This document shows, piece by piece, positions 41,001-52,095 of a stretch of DNA of 64,000 bases (the stretch's first letter is position 1; each line of letters begins with the position of its first letter). Source of the stretch: Buchnera aphidicola (Periphyllus acericola) (GTDB lineage: Bacteria > Pseudomonadota > Gammaproteobacteria > Enterobacterales > Enterobacteriaceae); NCBI RefSeq assembly GCF_964019855.1, contig NZ_OZ026466.1, forward strand, positions 1-64,000, read 5' to 3'. The notes beneath the pieces were generated by a model. The model did no database searches and was not told where the DNA came from. It saw only the letters and a program-made list of their open reading frames with translations. The position numbers and the translations under genes are program-made.

Positions 41001-41030
41001 TTGACAAATGTCTTTATAATTAATTAAAAT
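41001..41030 (+). promoter_or_regulatory. Possible gapA promoter
   Basis: A perfect TTGACA (41001-41006), an 18-bp spacer and TAAAAT (41025-41030). It lies 240 bp before the gapA ATG. The -35 box is rare in this DNA, which favours it. Confidence 0.4.
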
Positions 41031-41036
41031 TTTAAT

Positions 41037-41060
41037 ATTTTATATATATATATATAAAAT
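41037..41060. other. 24-bp perfect AT palindrome upstream of gapA
   Basis: ATTT, eight TA steps and AAAT make an exact self-complementary sequence directly after the proposed promoter. It could be a protein site or simply chance in a very AT-rich spacer. Confidence 0.4.
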
Positions 41061-41186
41061 TTATGTTAAAATTAATTTATAAAAAATATATTATAATATA
41101 ATTTTTAAAAATAAAAATTATTTTTTATTTTTTTTACTATAATTAAATTTAAAAAATTTATTTTAATTTAAAATAAAATTTTTTAA

Positions 41187-42269
<1,083 letters not shown>

Positions 42270-42302
42270 TTTTTTTTAAAATATTTTAATTTATATTAAA
42301 TC

Positions 42303-42332
42303 TAGGTATATAGTATTTTCTATATATACCTA
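42303..42332. terminator. Bidirectional terminator between gapA and fldA
   Basis: TAGGTATATA (42303-42312) and TATATACCTA (42323-42332) form a perfect 10-bp stem with a 10-base loop, placed centrally between two convergent stops. AT-rich flanks give T-rich tails on both strands. Confidence 0.65.
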
Positions 42333-42354
42333 ATTTAATTATTTTATATTCATT

Positions 42355-42864
42355 TCATTCTTTAATTTTTTTTAAAATAATTTTTATCCATTTTTTTACT
42401 CTTTTTTTTGTTAGTTCTGGTTGTCTATCTTCATCAATAACTAATCCTAAAAAATTATTTTTATTTAATAATGCCTTTGATGAATCGAAAACATAATTTT
42501 TAGATGGCCATTTTCCTATTATTTTTGCACCTTTAGATACTACAATATCATATATAATTCTCATAGCATCACAAAAATATTCTCCGTAATCTTCTTGATC
42601 TCCACATCCAAATATTGCTATTTTTTTATTTCTAAAATTTATTTTTTTAAAAATTGGAAGAAAATCATCCCAATCTGCTTGAATTTCTCCATAATACCAT
42701 GTTGGTACTCCTAAAATTAAAAAATTATATTTTAAAAAATCTTTTTCAGAAGACGAAGATATATCATACATAACAGATTTTATTCCTATTTTTTTTTTTA
42801 TCATTTTAGATATTTTTTCTGTATTTCCTGTATCAGTTCCAAAAAAAATTCCTATTTTATTCAT
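42355..42864 (-). CDS. fldA: Flavodoxin I
   Basis: FMN electron carrier, about 169 aa from the preferred start (E. coli 176). The phosphate loop is [19 protein letters not shown] loops are [15 protein letters not shown] and [17 protein letters not shown] first ATG at 42882 would add MRISKK, but a GAGGA sequence (42876-42880) lies just upstream of the ATG at 42864, and that start matches the E. coli N-terminus. Confidence 0.95.
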   Translation of the reverse strand: MNKIGIFFGTDTGNTEKISKMIKKKIGIKSVMYDISSSSEKDFLKYNFLILGVPTWYYGEIQADWDDFLPIFKKINFRNKKIAIFGCGDQEDYGEYFCDAMRIIYDIVVSKGAKIIGKWPSKNYVFDSSKALLNKNNFLGLVIDEDRQPELTKKRVKKWIKIILKKIKE

Positions 42865-42997
42865 TTTTTTTGATATCCTCATTGAAAAATTTTAAAGTTT
42901 AATATTAAATTATTAAAAAATTTTTGTTATAAAAATTTTTAAAATTAAAGATAAAAAATTTTTTTTTAAGCATATTAAAATAAGGTTAATTTTATAT

Positions 42998-44449
42998 ATG
43001 ACTTCTATAGTTTGGATGAGAAATGATTTAAGAATTGATGATAATAAAGCTCTTTATCATGCTTGTAAATATAAAAAAAATAATATTATCATATTATTTA
43101 TTTATATATATAAAGATCAGAAATATTTTTCTATTTCTCATTATCAAAAAAATTTTATTAAAAAAAGATTATTATATTTAAAAAAAAAGTTTTATACTTT
43201 AAACATAAAATTTTTATATAAAAAATTAAATAGTTTTAATGAATCTATAAAATATATTTTATCAATTTGTAAAAAATATAGTATAAAATATTTTTTTTAT
43301 AATATTCAATATGAATTAAATCAATTAAATAGAGATTTAATTTTAAGTAAAAAATTAATAAAAAATAACATTAAAGTTTTAAATTTTCATGATAACTGTT
43401 TAATTTCTCCAAATATTATTAAAAATAATTCTGGTCATACATATAAAACTTTTTATTTTTTTAAAAAAAAATCATTAAAATATTTAAAAAAAAATAAAAT
43501 TGTTTGTTTTTCAAAACCAAAAATAAGAATTAAAAATAATATTATCTTAAATAATAAAAAAATAAAATTTAATTATAAAAATAAATTTTTTAACGAAAAG
43601 AGATTTCCATTTAAAGATAAATTAATTAAAGAAAAAATAATTTATTTTTTTAAAAAAAAAATTGTTTCATATTTTAAAAACAAAGATTTCTTATATTTAA
43701 ATAATACTAGTGAATGTTCAGTATATTTAAATTTAGGAGTAATTTCAATTAGAAGATTTTTTTATTATATTTTGAAATATAGAAAAAATAATTATAAAAG
43801 TTCATTTATTTTATTAGAAAAATTATTATGGAGAGATTTTTTTAAAAATTTAATCGTTTCATATCCAAATTTATCAGAAAATTTTTCTTTTAAATTGTTT
43901 AAAAAAAAAATGAAATATAAAAAAAATATGTTTTATTTTAAGTCTTGGAAAAAAGGTTTAACAGGATTTCCTATTATAGATGCTGGAATGAGGCAATTAA
44001 AAAAAACTGGATGGATGAATAATAGAATACGTATGATTACTTCTAGTTTTTTAGTTAAAAATTTATTAATTGATTGGAGAATTGGAGAACGATATTTTAT
44101 GTTATATTTAATTGATTCTGATATTTCTATAAATAATGGAAATTGGAAATGGATTTCATCTATTAAAATAGATTCAGTTTCTTATATACGTATGTTTAAT
44201 CCATATATACAATCAAAAAAGTTTGATTTTAACGGAATTTTTATAAAAAAATATGTTAAAGAATTAAAAAATGTTCCAATAAAAAATATACATAAACCAT
44301 ATTTATGGTTAAAAAAAAATGAACCTAATACAAAATATCCTAAACCTATTGTTGATTATTTCCAAACAAAAATAAAATTTATTAAAAAAATAAAAAAAAT
44401 AAATAAAAAAAAATATGAAGAATACATTTTTAGAAAAAATAATAAATAA
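42998..44449 (+). CDS. phrB: Deoxyribodipyrimidine photolyase
   Basis: Light-dependent repair of cyclobutane pyrimidine dimers, 483 aa (E. coli 472). The N-terminal antenna domain begins TSIVWMRNDLRIDDNKAL. The FAD domain holds LEKLLWRDFF, GFPIIDAGMRQL, GWMNNRIRMITSSFLVK, DWRIGERYF and NNGNWKW. The 3' end overlaps ybgI by 35 bases. It is one of few DNA repair genes kept here. Confidence 0.96.
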   Translation: MTSIVWMRNDLRIDDNKALYHACKYKKNNIIILFIYIYKDQKYFSISHYQKNFIKKRLLYLKKKFYTLNIKFLYKKLNSFNESIKYILSICKKYSIKYFFYNIQYELNQLNRDLILSKKLIKNNIKVLNFHDNCLISPNIIKNNSGHTYKTFYFFKKKSLKYLKKNKIVCFSKPKIRIKNNIILNNKKIKFNYKNKFFNEKRFPFKDKLIKEKIIYFFKKKIVSYFKNKDFLYLNNTSECSVYLNLGVISIRRFFYYILKYRKNNYKSSFILLEKLLWRDFFKNLIVSYPNLSENFSFKLFKKKMKYKKNMFYFKSWKKGLTGFPIIDAGMRQLKKTGWMNNRIRMITSSFLVKNLLIDWRIGERYFMLYLIDSDISINNGNWKWISSIKIDSVSYIRMFNPYIQSKKFDFNGIFIKKYVKELKNVPIKNIHKPYLWLKKNEPNTKYPKPIVDYFQTKIKFIKKIKKINKKKYEEYIFRKNNK

Positions 44450-45161
44450 AAAATTAAATTCATCAAAATTTTTAGATTCTACTTATAACGGACTTCAAAT
44501 AGAAGGATGTTCTGAAGTTAATAAAATAGCTATTGGAGTTACAGCTTGTCAATCTTTATTAGATCAAGCTATAAAAAATAATTTTGATTCTATTATTGTT
44601 CATCATGGATATTTTTGGGATCACGATTCAAAAAATATTTATGGATTTTATAGAAAACGTTTAAAAACAATTTTATTAAATAATATCAATCTTTATAGTT
44701 GGCATTTACCTTTAGATGCTCATAATAAATTAAGTAATAATTTTTATATAAAAAAAGTTTTAAATATAAAAAAAGAAGGAACATTAAATCCTTATTTATG
44801 GAAAGGTCATTTTAAAATTTTATTAAGTGGAATAGAATTATATCAAAAAATATATTCCATTTTTAAAAGGAAACCAATTTATATTGCAAATAATAAAAAT
44901 AAAAAAATATTTAGTGTGGCTTGGTGTAGTGGAAAAGGTCAAAAATTTATTCATCAAGTAATAAAAAATAATATTGATTGTTTTATTACTGGAGAAGCTT
45001 CTGAAGAAACTACTCATTATGCTCGTGAATCAGGTATACATTTTTTTTCTGCTGGTCATCATGCTACAGAAATTGGAGGTATACAATTATTAGGAAAATG
45101 GTTAAGTTCAAAATATAAAGAATTAAAAATTAATTTTTTTAACATACATAATCCTATTTAA
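44415..45161 (+). CDS. ybgI: NIF3-family metal-binding protein YbgI
   Basis: Conserved dinuclear-metal protein of the NIF3/DUF34 family, 248 aa (E. coli 247), alignable from MKNTFLEKIINKKLNSS to the end. Metal ligands are in IIVHHGYFWD, SWHLPLDAHN, and HHATE near the C-terminus. E. coli YbgI has been annotated as a GTP cyclohydrolase I type 2 homologue or a radiation-resistance protein, but its reaction is unsettled. It starts inside the end of phrB; in E. coli phr and ybgI are also neighbours. Confidence 0.93.
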   Translation: MKNTFLEKIINKKLNSSKFLDSTYNGLQIEGCSEVNKIAIGVTACQSLLDQAIKNNFDSIIVHHGYFWDHDSKNIYGFYRKRLKTILLNNINLYSWHLPLDAHNKLSNNFYIKKVLNIKKEGTLNPYLWKGHFKILLSGIELYQKIYSIFKRKPIYIANNKNKKIFSVAWCSGKGQKFIHQVIKNNIDCFITGEASEETTHYARESGIHFFSAGHHATEIGGIQLLGKWLSSKYKELKINFFNIHNPI

Positions 45162-45264
45162 AAATTTTTATTGTTTTTTTTTATTTTATTTTTTTCAAAA
45201 AATAAATAAAAATTACACATTAAATTATATAATCTTAAAAATGAAAAAATTTAAAGAGTAAAAA

Positions 45265-48063
45265 ATGAAATTTAAAGATTTTAATAATATTTTAGATGAA
45301 TCGTGGATGAATTCAATAAATCAAAAATATATTGAAAATATATATTTAAAATATTTAAATAATAAAAATTCTGTAAGTGAATTTTGGATAGAAAAATTTA
45401 AAAATTTTGATAAAAATTTTTTTTATAAAAATAAAAACAATTCTAAAAAAATTTTAAATTTGACAAAAAATAAAAATATTATTTATGATAAATTGAATTT
45501 AAAAAAAAAAAATTTTAATTTAAAAAAAGAAAAAATACTTAAAATATTAAATTTTTTTAGAAATAATGGACATAAATATTCTAACTTAAATCCTTTATAT
45601 AAAAAAAATATTAAATATGATGTTAATTTATTAAACTATAAATTTTTTAAATTTTTAGATAAAGATTTATACAAAAAAATTATTTTAAAAAAACAAAAAA
45701 ATAAAAAATTTTTAAATATAGATTTTTTTATTCAATGGTTAAAAAAAAAATATTGTCATACAATTGGTTTTGAATATAATCATATTAGTTCTAAAAAAGA
45801 AAAAAAATGGATAACGAATTATATTGAAAATAAATGGAATGAAAAAAAAATTAATTTTAAGAAAAAGATAGATATTTTAAGAGCAATTATTTATTCTGAA
45901 ACATTTGAAAAATATATTAATTCAAAATATCCAGGTTATAAAAGATTTTCTTTAGAAGGAAATGATTCTTTAATTCCTATGCTATATGAAATTCTTTCTT
46001 TTTCAATTAAAAAAAATGTTTCATATTTTTATATCGGAATGGCTCATCGAGGTAGATTAAATGTATTAATAAATGTGTTAGGAAAGTCTTCAAAAAAATT
46101 ATTTGAAGAATTTGATGGAAAAAATATAAAATCTATTAATAATGGAGACGTTAAATATCATCTTGGATTTAATACACAAATAAAAACAAAATATGGAGAA
46201 GGAAATTTAAATTTATCATATAATCCTTCTCATCTTGAAATTATAAATCCAGTTATTATGGGAATTTCAAGAGCTCGAATTGATTCTTTAAAAAATTTTG
46301 ATAGTAATAAAGTTCTTTCTATTATGATACATGGAGATGCGTCTTTTATTTCTCAAGGAGTAATTCAAGAAACTTTAAATTTATCTCAAACTCCTGGATA
46401 TAATGTAGGCGGATCTTTACATATAATAATTAATAATCAAATAGGATTTACTACTTCAGAAATAAATAATATGAGATCAAGTTATTATTCTACTGATATT
46501 GCTAAAATACTTGAATCACCAATTTTTCATGTAAATTCAGACGATCCAGAAGCATGTATTTTTTCTATTCAAATGGCTATTAATTATCGAAAAAAATTTA
46601 AAAAAGATGTATTTATTGATTTAATAGGATATAGACGTAATGGACATAATGAATCAGATGATCCAACTGTAACTCAACCATTAATGTATAAAATTATAAA
46701 ACAACATCCTACTGTAAAAGAAATTTATTCAAATAAATTAATAAAAAAAAAAATAATTACATTAAAAATTTTAAATAAAATAACATTAAGTTATAAAAAA
46801 ATGTTAGATTCAGAAAGTATAATATTTTTAAAATATGATACTTTAAAATTTAAATCTAAAATAAATAAAGATTTTATGCGTTTAAATACAAATAAAAATT
46901 TTTATTTTAAAAAATATTCAAAAAAAAAATTTCAAAAATTAGGGAAATTTATAAATAAATTACCTAAAAATTTTAATATTCATCCATTAGTAAAAAAAAT
47001 TTATTTAGATAGAAAAGATATGATTTTTTTAAAAAAAAAATTAGATTGGGGAGCTGCTGAAACTTTAGCTTATGCATATTTATTAAAAAATGGAATATCT
47101 TGTAGAATTTCAGGAGAAGATGTTATTCGAGGAACATTTTTTCATCGTCATGCTGTTATTTATGATCAAAAAAATGAAAAAATTTATTCTCCTTTAAAAA
47201 AAATTAAAAATGGAAATTTTTATATATGGAATTCTGCTTTATCAGAAGAAGCTGTTTTAGCTTTTGAATATGGATATAGTTTAAAAAATAAAAATACATT
47301 AATTATTTGGGAAGCACAATTTGGAGATTTTTCAAATGTTGCTCAAGTTGTAATAGATCAATTTATTAGTTCTGGAAAAGAAAAATGGAATCAAAATTCT
47401 GGAATAGTAATGTTTTTACCGCATGGTCATGAAGGTCAAGGTCCCGAGCATTCTTCTGCAAGGATAGAAAGATATTTGCAGTTATGTTCTAAAGAAAATA
47501 TACGTTTATGTATTCCAACTACTTCTTCTCAAATTTTTCATTTATTATGTCAGCATGTATTTAAAAAAATGAAATGCCCATTAATTATTTTTTCTCCAAA
47601 ATCACTTTTAAGAAATCCAATGTCAGGTTCTTATTTTAATGAAATTTATAAAGGAAAATTTAAAAAAGTACTTTATAAAAGTAATTTTTTAAAAAATAAA
47701 ATAATTAAAAAAATTATTTTTTGTTTAGGAAAAATATATTATGAATTATTAGAGAAAAAAAAAAATAAACAAATTAAAGACATATTATTAATTAGAATCG
47801 AACAATTATATCCTTTTCCAAGTAATAAAATATTGAATATTTTATCTAAATATTTAAAAGTAAAAAAAATATATTGGTGTCAAGAAGAACCATCTAATCA
47901 AGGTGCATGGATTTATATAAAAAATTGTTTTAAAAAAATTTTAAAAAATAACATATCAATAAAATATATTGGAAGAAAAGAATCTTCTTCATCTGCTACT
48001 GGAAGTATTTATATTCATAGACATGATCAGTCAAAGATTATTACAAAAGCATTTAAAATATAG
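45265..48063 (+). CDS. sucA: 2-oxoglutarate dehydrogenase E1 component
   Basis: Thiamine diphosphate enzyme that decarboxylates 2-oxoglutarate, 932 aa (E. coli 933). Motifs: YIGMAHRGRLNVL, the ThDP-Mg motif IHGDASFISQGVIQE to NNQIGFTT, YRRNGHNESDDP, GEDVIRGTFFHRHAV, and FLPHGHEGQGPEHSSARIER. It is followed 24 bp later by sucB. The E. coli partners sucC and sucD do not follow, consistent with the broken citric acid cycle known for Buchnera. Confidence 0.98.
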   Translation: MKFKDFNNILDESWMNSINQKYIENIYLKYLNNKNSVSEFWIEKFKNFDKNFFYKNKNNSKKILNLTKNKNIIYDKLNLKKKNFNLKKEKILKILNFFRNNGHKYSNLNPLYKKNIKYDVNLLNYKFFKFLDKDLYKKIILKKQKNKKFLNIDFFIQWLKKKYCHTIGFEYNHISSKKEKKWITNYIENKWNEKKINFKKKIDILRAIIYSETFEKYINSKYPGYKRFSLEGNDSLIPMLYEILSFSIKKNVSYFYIGMAHRGRLNVLINVLGKSSKKLFEEFDGKNIKSINNGDVKYHLGFNTQIKTKYGEGNLNLSYNPSHLEIINPVIMGISRARIDSLKNFDSNKVLSIMIHGDASFISQGVIQETLNLSQTPGYNVGGSLHIIINNQIGFTTSEINNMRSSYYSTDIAKILESPIFHVNSDDPEACIFSIQMAINYRKKFKKDVFIDLIGYRRNGHNESDDPTVTQPLMYKIIKQHPTVKEIYSNKLIKKKIITLKILNKITLSYKKMLDSESIIFLKYDTLKFKSKINKDFMRLNTNKNFYFKKYSKKKFQKLGKFINKLPKNFNIHPLVKKIYLDRKDMIFLKKKLDWGAAETLAYAYLLKNGISCRISGEDVIRGTFFHRHAVIYDQKNEKIYSPLKKIKNGNFYIWNSALSEEAVLAFEYGYSLKNKNTLIIWEAQFGDFSNVAQVVIDQFISSGKEKWNQNSGIVMFLPHGHEGQGPEHSSARIERYLQLCSKENIRLCIPTTSSQIFHLLCQHVFKKMKCPLIIFSPKSLLRNPMSGSYFNEIYKGKFKKVLYKSNFLKNKIIKKIIFCLGKIYYELLEKKKNKQIKDILLIRIEQLYPFPSNKILNILSKYLKVKKIYWCQEEPSNQGAWIYIKNCFKKILKNNISIKYIGRKESSSSATGSIYIHRHDQSKIITKAFKI

Positions 48064-48087
48064 ATACGATTAAGAGATAATTATAAA

Positions 48088-49224
48088 ATGAGCGAAAAAA
48101 TAAAAATTTTAGTACCTGAACTTCCTGAATCTGTTCATCATGCAAAAATTGTTAAATGGCATAAAAAAATTGGAGATTATATTATAAGAGATGATTTATT
48201 AGTCGATTTAGAAACTGATAAAATAATTATAGAAGTCCCTGCATCTACTTCAGGTAAATTAATTTTTATTAATAAAGATGTTGGAAAATTAGTAAAAAAT
48301 AAAGATTTATTATGTTATATAAAAAAAAAAAAAAAATATTCTCAAAAAATTTCTATAAAAAAAGAAAATTTGTCTCCTTCTCTTCGAAGAAAAATAAAAT
48401 TATCTCATAAAAAAGATGAAAAATTTATAAAAAAAATATCATTAAAAGAAAAAATAATAGAAAAAAAATCAGAAAACAATGATACTAATTTCAATAAAAA
48501 TTTTTCAGTAAATAAAAAATTAAAAATAAAAAAAATTATAGAAATGTCATCTTTTCGTCAAATTATTTCTCAAAAACTTGTTAAATCTAAAAATAAAACA
48601 GCAATGTTAACAACTTTTAATGAAGTAAATATGAGTTCTATAATAAAAATAAGAAAAAAATTTGGAGAAAAATTTAGAAATAAACATAATATAAAACTTG
48701 GATTGATGTCATTTTTTGTTAAATCTGTTATTTTAGCATTAAAAAATTTTCCTCAAATTAATACTTCTATTTATAGAAATAAGATAATTTTTTATGATAG
48801 TTTAAATATTAATATTGCTATTTCTACTGATAGAGGTTTAGTTGCACCAGTTTTATTTAGTGCTGATAAAATGAGTATGTCAGATATTGAAAAAAAAATA
48901 AATTTTTATTCTATACAAGGTAAAAATGGAAAACTGACATTAGATGATTTAAATGGTGGAACTTTCACAATTACTAATGGAGGAGTTTTTGGATCTTTAT
49001 TATCTACTCCAATTATAAATTATCCTCAAACAGCAATATTAGGAATACATACAATTAAAAAACGACCTATAGTACATAAAAATAAAGATATTATAATTGC
49101 TCCTATGATGTATATTTCTTTATCTTACGATCATAGATTAATTGACGGAAAAGATTCAGTAGGATTTTTAATGAAAATTAAAAATACACTTGAAAATTTT
49201 ATTAATATATCTTTAGATATTTAA
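48088..49224 (+). CDS. sucB: 2-oxoglutarate dehydrogenase E2 component with eroded subunit-binding domain
   Basis: Dihydrolipoyl succinyltransferase core, 378 aa (E. coli 405). The lipoyl domain (1-75) has the modified Lys in LETDKIIIEVPAS. The catalytic domain (from about 145) has TAMLTTFNEVNM, TITNGGVFGSLLSTPI and SYDHRLIDG with catalytic His and Asp. Between them, the peripheral subunit-binding domain starts as LSPSLRRKI but lacks the GTGxGGRxxxxDV core and turns into lysine-rich linker. An in-frame A16 run (48321-48336) ends the lipoyl domain. Confidence 0.96.
   Translation: MSEKIKILVPELPESVHHAKIVKWHKKIGDYIIRDDLLVDLETDKIIIEVPASTSGKLIFINKDVGKLVKNKDLLCYIKKKKKYSQKISIKKENLSPSLRRKIKLSHKKDEKFIKKISLKEKIIEKKSENNDTNFNKNFSVNKKLKIKKIIEMSSFRQIISQKLVKSKNKTAMLTTFNEVNMSSIIKIRKKFGEKFRNKHNIKLGLMSFFVKSVILALKNFPQINTSIYRNKIIFYDSLNINIAISTDRGLVAPVLFSADKMSMSDIEKKINFYSIQGKNGKLTLDDLNGGTFTITNGGVFGSLLSTPIINYPQTAILGIHTIKKRPIVHKNKDIIIAPMMYISLSYDHRLIDGKDSVGFLMKIKNTLENFINISLDI
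48321..48336 (+). repeat. A16 tract within the sucB coding sequence
   Basis: Sixteen A residues encode five lysines directly after the lipoyl domain. The frame is intact at the DNA level, yet the tract is slippage-prone. Confidence 0.9.
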
Positions 49225-49262
49225 TTTTTAAAAAAATTTTATAATAAATTAAAAATTTTTTA

Positions 49263-49287
49263 TTTTTTTTTTTTTTTTTTTTTTTTT
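49263..49287 (+). repeat. T25 homopolymer between sucB and gpmA
   Basis: Twenty-five consecutive T residues about 40 bp after the sucB stop. It could aid termination, but no strong stem precedes it. Confidence 0.85.
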
Positions 49288-49395
49288 ATATATAAATTTA
49301 AAATAAATATAATTTTTGCAATAGAATTTAAAAAGAATTATATTAGTATTCGTAAAAATAAACAGCAATTATTAAATAAAAGAGGAATTAAAAAT

Positions 49396-50085
49396 ATGAC
49401 TTTTAAAGTAGTTTTTTTAAGACATGGAGAAAGTGAATGGAACGAATTAAATAATTTTACAGGATGGAACGATGTTAATTTAACTAAAAATGGAATAAAA
49501 GAAGCTCGAGAAGCTGGTGAAATTCTAAAAAAATATAATATAAATTTTGATATAGCTTACACTTCTGTTTTAAAAAGAGCAATTTTTACTCTTTGGAAAA
49601 TATTAAAAAAAATTAATCAATCATGGATACCAGTATATAAAACATGGAGATTAAACGAAAGACATTATGGCGCGTTACAAGGTTTAAATAAAGATGAAGT
49701 TATTCCGTTTTATGGAAAAAAAAATGTAATTGATTGGAGAAGAAGTTTTAGTGTAATTCCACCTAAAATGAAATCATTAAATGATAAATTTTCAGGATAT
49801 GATAATAGATATTCTGACATGAAAAAAACAGATGTTCCATTAAGCGAAAGTTTAGATTTAACATTAAAAAGAGTACTTCCTTATTGGAATGATATTATTG
49901 TTCCTCAAATTAAAAAAAATAAAAAAATAATTATTGTAGCTCATGGTAATTCTTTAAGAGCTTTAATAAAATATTTAGATAAAATAGATGAAAAAGATGT
50001 TCCAGATTTAAATATACCAACTGGAAAACCAATAATATATAAATTTGATAAATATTGTAATCCAATAAAATATTATTTTATATAA
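49396..50085 (+). CDS. gpmA: 2,3-bisphosphoglycerate-dependent phosphoglycerate mutase
   Basis: Interconverts 3- and 2-phosphoglycerate, 229 aa (E. coli 250). The phosphohistidine motif is LRHGESEWN near residue 10; WRLNERHYGALQGLNK and VAHGNSLRALIKYLD complete the active site. The C-terminal tail is about 20 residues shorter than E. coli. An AGAGGA ribosome binding site precedes the ATG. Confidence 0.97.
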   Translation: MTFKVVFLRHGESEWNELNNFTGWNDVNLTKNGIKEAREAGEILKKYNINFDIAYTSVLKRAIFTLWKILKKINQSWIPVYKTWRLNERHYGALQGLNKDEVIPFYGKKNVIDWRRSFSVIPPKMKSLNDKFSGYDNRYSDMKKTDVPLSESLDLTLKRVLPYWNDIIVPQIKKNKKIIIVAHGNSLRALIKYLDKIDEKDVPDLNIPTGKPIIYKFDKYCNPIKYYFI

Positions 50086-50180
50086 TTTTAATAATAAGAT
50101 TTTTTAATTAATTTTAATAATATGAAAAAAATTAATAACAGTATTTTTTATAAATAAATTTACAGTAAAGGAATAAAGAT

Positions 50181-51143
50181 ATGATTAAGAAAATAGCAGT
50201 TCTAACTAGTGGAGGAGATTCTCCAGGAATGAATGCTGCTATTCGAAGCATAGTTCAAACATCTTGTAATAAAAAAATAAAAATATTAGGTGTATTAGAT
50301 GGTTATTTAGGATTATGCAAAAATAAAATGATTAAATTAAATAAAAATATAGTTTCTAATATTATAAATAGAGGAGGAACTTTTTTAGGTACTGCTCGTT
50401 ATTTAAATTTTTTAAAAAAAAATGAAAGAAAAATAGCAATTCAAAATATGAAAAATAGAAAAATAGATGCATTAATAGTAATTGGTGGTAATGGAACATA
50501 TGCAGGAGCAAATAAATTAAATAAAATGAATTTTCCTTGCATTGGAATTCCTGGAACAATTGATAATGATGTTTCTGGTACAGATTTTACTATTGGTTAT
50601 CATACTGCTTTAGAAACTGTTGTTCAAGCAATTGATCGATTAAGAGATACTTCTTGTTCTCATAAAAGAATATCCATTGTTGAAATTATGGGAAGATATT
50701 GTGGAGATTTAACTATTTTTTCAGCTATTGCAGGTGGTTGTGAATATGTAATTACTCCAGAAATGAAATATGATAAAAATAAATTAATAAAAAAAATTAA
50801 ACAAGATATTAAAACAGGAAAAAAAAATGCTGTAATTGCTATTACAGAGAAAATATGTGATGTTAAAAAATTAGCAAAAAGTATTGAATTTCATACAAAA
50901 AGAGAAACTAGAGCTACAATTCTTGGACATATCCAAAGAGGTGGAGCTCCAGTTGCGTTTGATAGAATTCTTGCTTCTAGAATGGGATTTTATTCAATTG
51001 AACTTTTATTACAAAAAAAATTTGGAAAATGTATTGGTATTCAAGATAATAAAATTATTCATCATAATATAAATTATTCTATAAAATTTATGAAAAAAAA
51101 ATTTCAAAAAAAATTGATTGAAATAGTTAATAATTTAAATTAA
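50181..51143 (+). CDS. pfkA: 6-phosphofructokinase I
   Basis: ATP-dependent phosphofructokinase, 320 aa, the E. coli length. Active-site blocks: [26 protein letters not shown], the catalytic [28 protein letters not shown] and [22 protein letters not shown] precedes the ATG. It converges with tpiA, with 40 bp between the stops. Confidence 0.98.
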   Translation: MIKKIAVLTSGGDSPGMNAAIRSIVQTSCNKKIKILGVLDGYLGLCKNKMIKLNKNIVSNIINRGGTFLGTARYLNFLKKNERKIAIQNMKNRKIDALIVIGGNGTYAGANKLNKMNFPCIGIPGTIDNDVSGTDFTIGYHTALETVVQAIDRLRDTSCSHKRISIVEIMGRYCGDLTIFSAIAGGCEYVITPEMKYDKNKLIKKIKQDIKTGKKNAVIAITEKICDVKKLAKSIEFHTKRETRATILGHIQRGGAPVAFDRILASRMGFYSIELLLQKKFGKCIGIQDNKIIHHNINYSIKFMKKKFQKKLIEIVNNLN

Positions 51144-51183
51144 TTCTTTTTAAGAAATAAAAAAAAAAAAACAATTTAATATA

Positions 51184-51948
51184 TTATTTATTTATAAAAT
51201 CTGAAATATTAATTATTTTACAAAAATTCTTAAAATTTAAAGAATCTGATCCAATTAATACTCCATCAACATATTTTAAACGAATTATTTCTTCAAAATT
51301 TTTATAAGAAACGGAACCTCCATATTGCATATATACTTTAATATTATTTGAACTATTTTTTATGATATATTTTTTTATCATTTTAAGAATTTTATTAATT
51401 AAATATGGAGAAGCACTTTTTCCACTTCCGATTGCCCATATTGGTTCATATGCAACAATAGTTTTATGAAAAGCTAATTTTCCACATTTTAAAAATATTG
51501 AATCAACTTGTTTTTTTAAAATTTTTTCAGTTAAATTTAATTTTTTTTCTTTATTTGTTTCTCCAATACAAAGTATTGGAACTAAATTATTTTTTTTTAA
51601 AGAATAAAATTTTTTTGCTATTATTTTGTTACTTTCAAAATGATTTTTTCTTCTTTCAGAATGACCTAATATTGAATATTTAACTCCAATTTCAGATAAC
51701 ATATTTGCAGAAATTTCTCCAGTAAAAGCTCCTTGATCATGATAATCTACATTTTGAGATGAAAAATATATTTTTTTATTTTTAAGAAATTTCTTTATAT
51801 ATTTAATATATATTATTGGAGGAGAAATTATAATTGTACTTTTTTTAAAATTTTTATTTAAATGTAAATTACAATATTTTATAAATTCTTGTACAAAATT
51901 TTTATTTCCATTTAATTTCCAATTTGCAACAATAATAGGTTTTTTCAT
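51184..51948 (-). CDS. tpiA: Triosephosphate isomerase
   Basis: Interconverts the triose phosphates, 254 aa (E. coli 255). Catalytic residues: Lys in VANWKLNGN, His in LGHSERR, Glu in VAYEPIWAIGSGK. Phosphate loops IQYGGSV-type (MQYGGSV) and VDGVLIGSDSL are present. An AAGAGA ribosome binding site precedes the ATG. ihfB, which follows rpsA in E. coli, is absent from the 147-bp spacer between tpiA and rpsA. Confidence 0.97.
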   Translation of the reverse strand: MKKPIIVANWKLNGNKNFVQEFIKYCNLHLNKNFKKSTIIISPPIIYIKYIKKFLKNKKIYFSSQNVDYHDQGAFTGEISANMLSEIGVKYSILGHSERRKNHFESNKIIAKKFYSLKKNNLVPILCIGETNKEKKLNLTEKILKKQVDSIFLKCGKLAFHKTIVAYEPIWAIGSGKSASPYLINKILKMIKKYIIKNSSNNIKVYMQYGGSVSYKNFEEIIRLKYVDGVLIGSDSLNFKNFCKIINISDFINK

Positions 51949-52095
51949 TTATTTCTCTTAATATTAAATTTTATTAAAAACATTTTTTTATTATTTATAA
52001 TATGTTTATAGTATTTAAAAGTATTACATTATACTTTTTCGTACTATAAATTATAGTTTTTATAAAAAAATTTATTTTTTAGAATCTAAATTTAT

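Noticed and set aside
41001-41020. TTGACA followed by TATAAT upstream of gapA as one promoter
   Set aside because: The spacer between these two boxes is only 8 bp; the 18-bp alternative with TAAAAT is preferred.
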